Assembly (NCBI GenBank): GCA_964589375.1
Contig: CAZPSA010000045.1
Span: 1 to 10,635, forward strand
Reading direction: 5' to 3'
DNA from: CAG-533 sp964589375
GTDB taxonomy: Bacteria; Bacillota_I; Bacilli_A; RF39; UBA660
DNA: 10,635 bases
Shown here: positions 6,138 through 10,635 of the stretch, piece by piece
How positions within the stretch are numbered: the first letter of the stretch is position 1
Layout: each line of letters opens with the position of its first letter
Position numbers and translations under genes: made by a program
The notes under the pieces: model-generated
The model's database searches: none
Told to the model about the DNA's origin: nothing
What the model saw: only the letters and a program-made list of their open reading frames with translations

Positions 6138-7721
6138 CTACTTTTCTTCTACTTCTTTTTTGATTTTTTCCTCATCATTTTCTTCTTTTGTTTTTTCTAG
6201 TTCATCAACGCTTTTCATTGATTTACTATTTTCAAAAGAAGTTTCTTTTTGAATATCTACTTCATCACCTAACATTTGCATACGCTCAATATTTTTTATC
6301 ATATTATCTTCGGCTTCATTATCTTTTTTATTTTTTTCATCTAAATAGTTATATCCTAATTTTTCAATTATAGTTTGCTCTGACAATACATTTTGTAATT
6401 TTAATGTACTATCTATTTTTTCATCATCATTAGCCGGTAAATTTTTAGGCAATTCAATATCAATATCTCTAAAATCATAAGTTGTATTTTTCTTTAAATT
6501 AATTCTTCCAAAAATTAATTCAAATCTTCTTTGATATGCTTTTTTCAATTCACTAATTATATTAGCTGTCATCATATTCATAATATAGAATTTTCTATCT
6601 ATTGCACTAGCATTTAAATCAGCACTATTAAAGGCTAAATCATTAGTGTTAGGTATACCTGCTAATTGAAACATTAAATTAGTATAAACTTTTAATATTT
6701 CAACTGCTCCGTTGCTATCAAGTGGCTTAGTTATCCATTCAACATCACCATTTTCACCAACATATAATGTTTTTGCTTTCATTATATATTCATCTTCTTC
6801 TATTCTAGCGGGATTAATTTCTTTTACTTCTTTTTCCTCACCAGTTTTTTCATCGGTAATAAACTTACTTATCATTAAAGGATTTTCGGTCATATAATTA
6901 CTAAATTTCATTTTACAATCAGTATCATTATATTGAAATATATTTCTTATATTTTGTATTAGTTGTTCGTGAGCCATTATAACATCTTCACAAGGTTCAA
7001 ATATAGCAAAGTCTGTTTCTACCGCAATAGCTGGAACATCACCCCAATTATGATTTTGGTTATCATCTTCTTTAACTTCTTTATATTGTTCAGTCATTGA
7101 ATAAGTTTTTGTACCAAATTTATCAGTTATTTCACATTTTTTGATTATCTTTTCATCTATATCTTTTTCTTCCCATACTCTAACCAACGCAATTAAATTA
7201 GCTGGTATGCTATAATCCCAAATTGCAACGGTATTAAGTGGACTATACCTAGAATAAATAACTTCATTGTTTTCATTTTCATATAAAACCTCATAACAAC
7301 TTGTTAATTCTAATATATCGTGAACTAAATCGTGATGTTCAGTTTCGTCATCATTAAAACTAACAATATAATCAATAATTATTTCCATTTCTTCTTTGTA
7401 TTTTTCGTTAGGTATTTTTTTATCTAAAAGTTCATTTAATAATTTTTGCTTTTCTTCATCAACAGCTGTGGCTACCGAATATATAGGTTTACCACTTAAA
7501 TAACCAGCTGATATATCGGTCAAAAACTTTTCATAACTAATTACCGTAGATTCTTTACTACCGCTAAACATAAGTGTTTTATCATCTGCTTTTCGAGAAT
7601 ATATTTCGTGTAATTTTCTCCTTTTTTCTAATATAGGATTAATTTTCTTTACCAATTTAGGTATTGTTTCACTTATATTTTCTTTATCAGTTATTGTTTC
7701 TAAATTGCTTATCCTTAACAT
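6138..7721 (-). CDS. Portal protein (SPP1 gp6-like)
   Basis: The 527-residue protein forms the dodecameric ring at the capsid vertex through which DNA is packaged and ejected. The start chosen is ATG 7721, because GAGGTG lies seven bases before it. An in-frame GTG at 7736 would overlap that site. Residues 65-80 hold FLTDISAGYLSGKPI, close to the YLLGKP motif of gp6-type portals. Later come the FEPCEDVIMAHEQLIQN helix and a long stem and crown region with LAGIPNTNDLAFNS, both typical of this family. The C-terminal 60 residues are Lys/Glu-rich and likely extended. The gene lies directly after the terminase and glycosyltransferase-like genes and before the MuF gene, the standard order. Confidence 0.95.
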   Translation of the reverse strand: MLRISNLETITDKENISETIPKLVKKINPILEKRRKLHEIYSRKADDKTLMFSGSKESTVISYEKFLTDISAGYLSGKPIYSVATAVDEEKQKLLNELLDKKIPNEKYKEEMEIIIDYIVSFNDDETEHHDLVHDILELTSCYEVLYENENNEVIYSRYSPLNTVAIWDYSIPANLIALVRVWEEKDIDEKIIKKCEITDKFGTKTYSMTEQYKEVKEDDNQNHNWGDVPAIAVETDFAIFEPCEDVIMAHEQLIQNIRNIFQYNDTDCKMKFSNYMTENPLMISKFITDEKTGEEKEVKEINPARIEEDEYIMKAKTLYVGENGDVEWITKPLDSNGAVEILKVYTNLMFQLAGIPNTNDLAFNSADLNASAIDRKFYIMNMMTANIISELKKAYQRRFELIFGRINLKKNTTYDFRDIDIELPKNLPANDDEKIDSTLKLQNVLSEQTIIEKLGYNYLDEKNKKDNEAEDNMIKNIERMQMLGDEVDIQKETSFENSKSMKSVDELEKTKEENDEEKIKKEVEEK

Positions 7722-7722
7722 T

Positions 7723-8031
7723 CTATAACACCTCACTTATATCAAATTTTGCTTTTTTATCAATAATAAAAGGCTTACCTTTTGCAATAGATAACGCCTT
7801 ATTTTTTACTATCTCATAGTCTTCTTTTTTCTTATTTATGTAAAATTTATACCTATTCTTTTTATCAGCCCATAAAATACCCATAGTTGAGATTATATTA
7901 GGCACTGAATTATCAGTTGAATGATTATCAAAAATAATCAATTCTTCATCTTCTTGCAATGGTAATAAACTACACAATACATCTTTAATATAATCTTCAC
8001 TATTATCAGTTATAACTATAAAACTTTTCAT
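7723..8031 (-). CDS. Truncated glycosyltransferase family 2-like (GT-A half-domain) protein
   Basis: This 102-residue protein resembles the nucleotide-sugar-binding half of family 2 glycosyltransferases. It has a first strand SFIVIT (residues 3-8), a helix, LIIFDNHSTDNS at 31-42 (equivalent to the IVDDGSTD segment), an Asn at 65 after a strand, and KNKALSIAKGKPFIIDKK at 76-93, equivalent to the ARNxGI..AxGEYIxFLD stretch. The second Asp of the metal-binding DxD is absent (D-K-K at 91-93), and the chain ends there, so the acceptor-binding half is missing. It probably is not a working glycosyltransferase alone. Its ATG overlaps the terL TGA (ATGA), and its TAG ends one base before the portal ATG, so it is a fixed part of the packaging operon rather than decayed debris. 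Confidence 0.7.
   Translation of the reverse strand: MKSFIVITDNSEDYIKDVLCSLLPLQEDEELIIFDNHSTDNSVPNIISTMGILWADKKNRYKFYINKKKEDYEIVKNKALSIAKGKPFIIDKKAKFDISEVL
7729..7734 (-). promoter_or_regulatory. Ribosome binding site fixing the portal start
   Basis: GAGGTG on the minus strand lies seven bases before ATG 7721, within the last codons of the glycosyltransferase-like gene. It favours the 527-residue portal over the version from GTG 7736. Confidence 0.85.
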
Positions 8032-9305
8032 TTTATCACTCTCCTATTGCTTAATTCCCATTTTACATTTTTCATATCACTTTCACGAGAATATCTTGTT
8101 AAGTCTATAGTATGATTATTTATATCAGGAAATTTACTAATAAAGTTTCCGTATTTATCTTTTTCATATTCATAACTTTTAAATTCTCTTGCTGTATTAG
8201 GACATCTTTCAGGATCAATAACAATTTCGTATAAGTCTTGCAACCATTTAATACCATATTCAACGCTATCAGGTCCTTTCTTCGCCCCTAATATTCTTAA
8301 TGTCCCGTAAGAGTTCATTTCCGCTATACTTTTTGGCTCGGCACTATCAGCGGTTATATATGAACTTCCTACTTTTATTTTTATTATTGTTTCCCAAAGC
8401 TTTCTATTTGACATATTTACTTGGTAAATTTCATTAAAAATAAAAAGACGCTTTCTCGTCTTGTCATAATGATTTTGTCCATAACAGGCTGGATCTACTG
8501 CAAACCCAAAGTCTATACCATCTGCTATATTATCAAAATGTCTTATTTCGTCATCAGTTATTTTTCTTAATACAATATTATTAAATACTGCTCCACCTGT
8601 TCCAGTTGCTTCTCCTAAATATTCATTCCTATATGCTAGTTCATCTTGTTCTTTTAAAGCGTTAGCTTCTATAAAAAACTCTTCTCCTAACCATTCCATA
8701 GGAACATCTAAATATGTGCTCGAATGAACTAATCTATCCTTTCTTTCATTAATAACCTCACCATTTACCCAACTTGATAACATCTTAGGTGGGTTATAAG
8801 AATAAAAGGCTTCATAACCTGTTCCACCTCTTAATAATGATTGATTAATACTTCTTATTTCAGGCATACCAAAAAACTCATCTAATTCTTCATACCAAAC
8901 ATATTTACAAAATCCTTTTTTAAACTTTGTAGACTTTATTTTTTTATGATCGTCTTTGTTATTAGCACTCCTAAATCTTATTTCTTGTTTAGTTGGCTTA
9001 TATATTAATTTTAATGGACTTACCTTAGCTTCCCAATAACTTGATACGCCTAACATTTCAATTCCCCATAATATTTGAGCATATACGCTATCACTTAAAG
9101 TATCTCCTACTTTTCTAAGAGCCACTGCATTTGAATGTATACCTTTTTGTGAATCTATCATCATTAATAAAGGAATAACAATACCTATAAAACTTGATTT
9201 TGTACTACCTCTTCCACCTTTCAACCAATAATGAGTATGTTTATTATCTAGTACGTCATCTAATAAGTCGTAAAAGTGTGGAGCTATTACATTGTATGGA
9301 TTCAT
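8028..9305 (-). CDS. terL: Terminase large subunit (packaging ATPase and nuclease)
   Basis: The 425-residue motor pumps DNA into the procapsid and cuts concatemers. The N-terminal ATPase shows Walker A at residues 30-37 (GGRGSTKS) and a Walker B segment with catalytic acid at about 135-143 (VWYEELDEF). An S/T-rich coupling motif may be FYSYNPP at 167-173. The C-terminal RNase H-like nuclease has the expected acids: Asp in IDFGFAVDP (265), Asp in YITADSAEP (320) and Asp in NHTIDLTRY (401). This is the PBSX/SPP1 G2P-like terminase type, at full length. ATG 9303-9305 shares one base with the small-subunit stop (TAATG), and its TGA overlaps the next ATG. Confidence 0.97.
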   Translation of the reverse strand: MNPYNVIAPHFYDLLDDVLDNKHTHYWLKGGRGSTKSSFIGIVIPLLMMIDSQKGIHSNAVALRKVGDTLSDSVYAQILWGIEMLGVSSYWEAKVSPLKLIYKPTKQEIRFRSANNKDDHKKIKSTKFKKGFCKYVWYEELDEFFGMPEIRSINQSLLRGGTGYEAFYSYNPPKMLSSWVNGEVINERKDRLVHSSTYLDVPMEWLGEEFFIEANALKEQDELAYRNEYLGEATGTGGAVFNNIVLRKITDDEIRHFDNIADGIDFGFAVDPACYGQNHYDKTRKRLFIFNEIYQVNMSNRKLWETIIKIKVGSSYITADSAEPKSIAEMNSYGTLRILGAKKGPDSVEYGIKWLQDLYEIVIDPERCPNTAREFKSYEYEKDKYGNFISKFPDINNHTIDLTRYSRESDMKNVKWELSNRRVIK

Positions 9306-9670
9306 TATTTTGGTCTTTCGATATTTATAACAGGTGGATTAAGGTTTTGTACTTGTTCTATTGGTTTTTCTCCAATAGTATCTCTTATAAGTTCATACGC
9401 TTTTGTATTTCCCCTCATAGCTTCCTGATATAAGGCTATTGTCATAGCCATTTGATTATCTATATCACTTTTATTAACTCCTAATTCTGCTATTTGTTTT
9501 TTTAATTTTTCATTTTTCAATGGTAATTTTAGCAACATTTCTAATTGCTCTTTCATAGCTTTTCTTTCTCTCCTAGCTTTTACACTAGCCTTTCCACCTT
9601 TAGAACCTCTTTTCTTTGCTTCTTCTTTGCTTAATGTTTCTATTGGTTTTAAATTTTCTATGTTAGCCAT
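9305..9670 (-). CDS. terS: Terminase small subunit
   Basis: The 121-residue protein recognises the packaging site and loads DNA on the large subunit. Residues 15-45 are strongly basic (KKRGSKGGKASVKARRERKAM), consistent with DNA contact. A helical middle follows, and residues 86-103 (RGNTKAYELIRDTIGEKP) match the C-terminal motif common in small terminases of clostridial and enterococcal phages. It directly precedes terL, sharing one base (TAATG), which supports coupled translation. A TAGGTGA site precedes ATG 9670. Confidence 0.88.
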   Translation of the reverse strand: MANIENLKPIETLSKEEAKKRGSKGGKASVKARRERKAMKEQLEMLLKLPLKNEKLKKQIAELGVNKSDIDNQMAMTIALYQEAMRGNTKAYELIRDTIGEKPIEQVQNLNPPVINIERPK

Positions 9671-9696
9671 ACATCATTCACCTACTTTCTTTTTAA

Positions 9697-10329
9697 TTAA
9701 TTCATAGTTGCTTGTACATATATTTTCCCATCTCGACTTGATACATTATTAATTGTATAACTTTGACTATTTTTTAATAAAACTTCGTTTTGTCCCATTC
9801 TTTTATTAAGAGATGACATTTTTTTACCTAAATTAATACCTTTTGTGGTTCTTTTAGTTTTTATTTCCATTACTACTTCTTTACTCGAACCGGTAAACCC
9901 GTTCCAATCTCTAGCTGTTGCATAATCCTTAGTTGTACTCATAAATCCTTTTTCAGTTATTTTCTTTCCTAAAACTGATGTAGCTTTATTTCTATATTTT
10001 TTAGCTAAAGATTGAGCATAACTTCCTTTGTCATTACTAAATCCGTTATATACTATCTCTCTCCTAAAATCATCAAATTCAAATGTATCCATTTCTCCAA
10101 ATATTGCACTTGCGTCTACCGATCTATATAATGTTTGAGTTTCTCCTAGTGCTTCATTGGTTGCTTTTTCTAAATCATTTAAATACCTTTTTTCATTTTG
10201 CGTTAAATCATATGCTTCTCTACCTCTTAAATATTGATTTATCCACATTCCCTCACCACTTACATAATGTTCTACTGCTTCTAGTGATGATTTAGATATT
10301 ATTGAACTACTAGCACCTCGTCCGCCCAT
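9697..10329 (-). CDS. ADP-ribosyltransferase-fold protein
   Basis: The 210-residue protein fits the ADP-ribosyltransferase exoenzyme fold (R-S-E class), which moves ADP-ribose from NAD+ to a target. Arg69 in TLYRSVD, the GFMSTTKD motif at 128-135 (S131-T132-T133), and GQNEVLL at 179-185 with Q180-x-E182 are all present and in order. Q-x-E rather than E-x-E is the arrangement of C3-like enzymes, suggesting a non-Arg acceptor; that is an inference. The MGGRGASSS start is a common leader of Firmicutes phage head-associated proteins. No signal peptide is present. GAGGTGA precedes ATG 10329. It is the first structural-cluster gene after a terminator, so the product may act on host proteins after ejection or modify phage or host proteins late in infection; its target is unknown. 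Confidence 0.82.
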   Translation of the reverse strand: MGGRGASSSIISKSSLEAVEHYVSGEGMWINQYLRGREAYDLTQNEKRYLNDLEKATNEALGETQTLYRSVDASAIFGEMDTFEFDDFRREIVYNGFSNDKGSYAQSLAKKYRNKATSVLGKKITEKGFMSTTKDYATARDWNGFTGSSKEVVMEIKTKRTTKGINLGKKMSSLNKRMGQNEVLLKNSQSYTINNVSSRDGKIYVQATMN

Positions 10330-10350
10330 ACTTTCACCTCATTTCAGCAT

Positions 10351-10377
10351 TAAAAAAAAGACACTCAATTGTGTCTA
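10351..10377 (-). terminator. Intrinsic terminator after the 68-residue gene
   Basis: On the minus strand AGACAC and GTGTCT form a six-base stem around AATTGA, followed by a run of seven or eight T. The stem starts in the TAG stop codon of the gene at 10375-10581. Only about 20 bases separate the T run from the ADP-ribosyltransferase start, leaving no room for an ordinary promoter after it. Confidence 0.8.
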
Positions 10378-10581
10378 TTCTTCATTTAATAATTCTTCGA
10401 GTTTTTTTAATAATTCTTCTTTATTAAAAGATTCAGCGTTTTCTATACCATCTTTTTTAGCTATTTCTAACACTTTCTCATAACTCATTTCATTTAATTC
10501 ATTAATTATCCTTTTTGTTATTCTTTCATCTAATCCATCAAATGAATCATCTAAAACTGAATATTCTTTTTTTTCGTCCAT
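10375..10581 (-). CDS. Small acidic protein with SAP/HeH-like C-terminal motif
   Basis: The 68-residue protein starts at ATG 10581 with an AGGAGG site eight bases upstream. Residues 1-25 are acidic. Residues 36-66 (VLEIAKKDGIENAESFNKEEL, then a final helix) resemble the helix-extended-helix pattern of SAP/HeH/LEM domains, in which a first helix with AK..GI is followed by a KEEL-type second helix. Such domains often bind nucleic acid or pack against phage structural proteins. It precedes the packaging block and ends in its own terminator, so it may belong to a different transcript from the genes after it. The role is unknown. Confidence 0.7.
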   Translation of the reverse strand: MDEKKEYSVLDDSFDGLDERITKRIINELNEMSYEKVLEIAKKDGIENAESFNKEELLKKLEELLNEE

Positions 10582-10635
10582 TTTTTATCCTCCTATATTT
10601 TATAATCTTTATTCGGTGTAAAGGTATACTTATAA

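Noticed and set aside
7722..7736. GTG start at 7736 for the portal gene
   Set aside because: It overlaps the GAGGTG binding site that serves ATG 7721 and would overlap the previous gene by 14 bases.
9194..9433. Plus-strand frames such as this one and 10083-10295, 6188-6373, 6712-6897, 2263-2478
   Set aside because: All are antisense shadows of well-supported minus-strand genes, with Leu/Phe/Ser-rich products and no binding sites.
10582..10635. Promoter for the 68-residue gene (TTTACA and TATAAA-like boxes on the minus strand)
   Set aside because: The boxes are only 12 bases apart, or give a start inside the ribosome binding site at 17. AT-rich DNA makes such matches common.
1..10635. Recoded TGA (Mollicutes-type code)
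   Set aside because: Several genes end in TGA within ATGA or GTGA overlaps, and Trp is encoded by TGG where checked.
1..10635. CRISPR arrays, tRNA genes, insertion sequences
   Set aside because: No spaced direct repeats, cloverleaf arms or transposase-like sequence were seen on either strand.

Overview
The window is a piece of a tailed-phage or prophage genome, and every supported gene lies on the minus strand, reading from right to left. The DNA is very AT-rich. Ribosome binding sites are strong GGAGG or GAGGTG types. Several genes stop at TGA inside ATGA or GTGA overlaps, so the standard genetic code applies. This points to a siphovirus of a low-GC Gram-positive host (Bacillota, perhaps a gut clostridium or a relative). 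The species cannot be named from the sequence. There is no integrase, lysis or replication gene here, so prophage and free phage cannot be told apart.

Right edge (about 10350-10635): a 68-residue acidic protein with a SAP/HeH-like C-terminal helix pair, closed by an intrinsic terminator whose stem begins in its stop codon. The structural cluster follows. It opens with an ADP-ribosyltransferase-fold protein (9697-10329). Next come the packaging genes: terminase small subunit (9305-9670), terminase large subunit (8028-9305), a 102-residue glycosyltransferase-2-like half-domain (7723-8031) and an SPP1 gp6-type portal (6138-7721). A MuF-type minor head protein (4984-6129) ends this block.

After a 204-base gap rich in inverted repeats come the capsid genes: scaffold (4213-4779), major capsid protein (3366-4193) and a small 64-residue protein (3147-3341). 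Four head-tail joining genes, packed with 4-base overlaps or tiny gaps, occupy 1543-3123: connector, head closure, gp10-like neck protein and tail terminator. The tail genes follow: major tube protein (1067-1519), a 52-residue small protein (895-1053) and the two-part tail assembly chaperone (410-871 and 39-359). The second chaperone part is in the -1 frame and is probably made by programmed frameshifting. The first codons of the next gene, expected to be the tape measure protein, are at the left edge.

Together these genes make and fill the capsid (terminase, portal, scaffold, capsid), close it (connectors) and build a long non-contractile tail (tube, chaperones, tape measure). The parts that do not fit the ordinary morphogenesis set are the ADP-ribosyltransferase, the truncated glycosyltransferase-like protein, the structured gap before the scaffold gene, and a pair of paralogous small proteins, one after the capsid gene and one after the tail tube gene.
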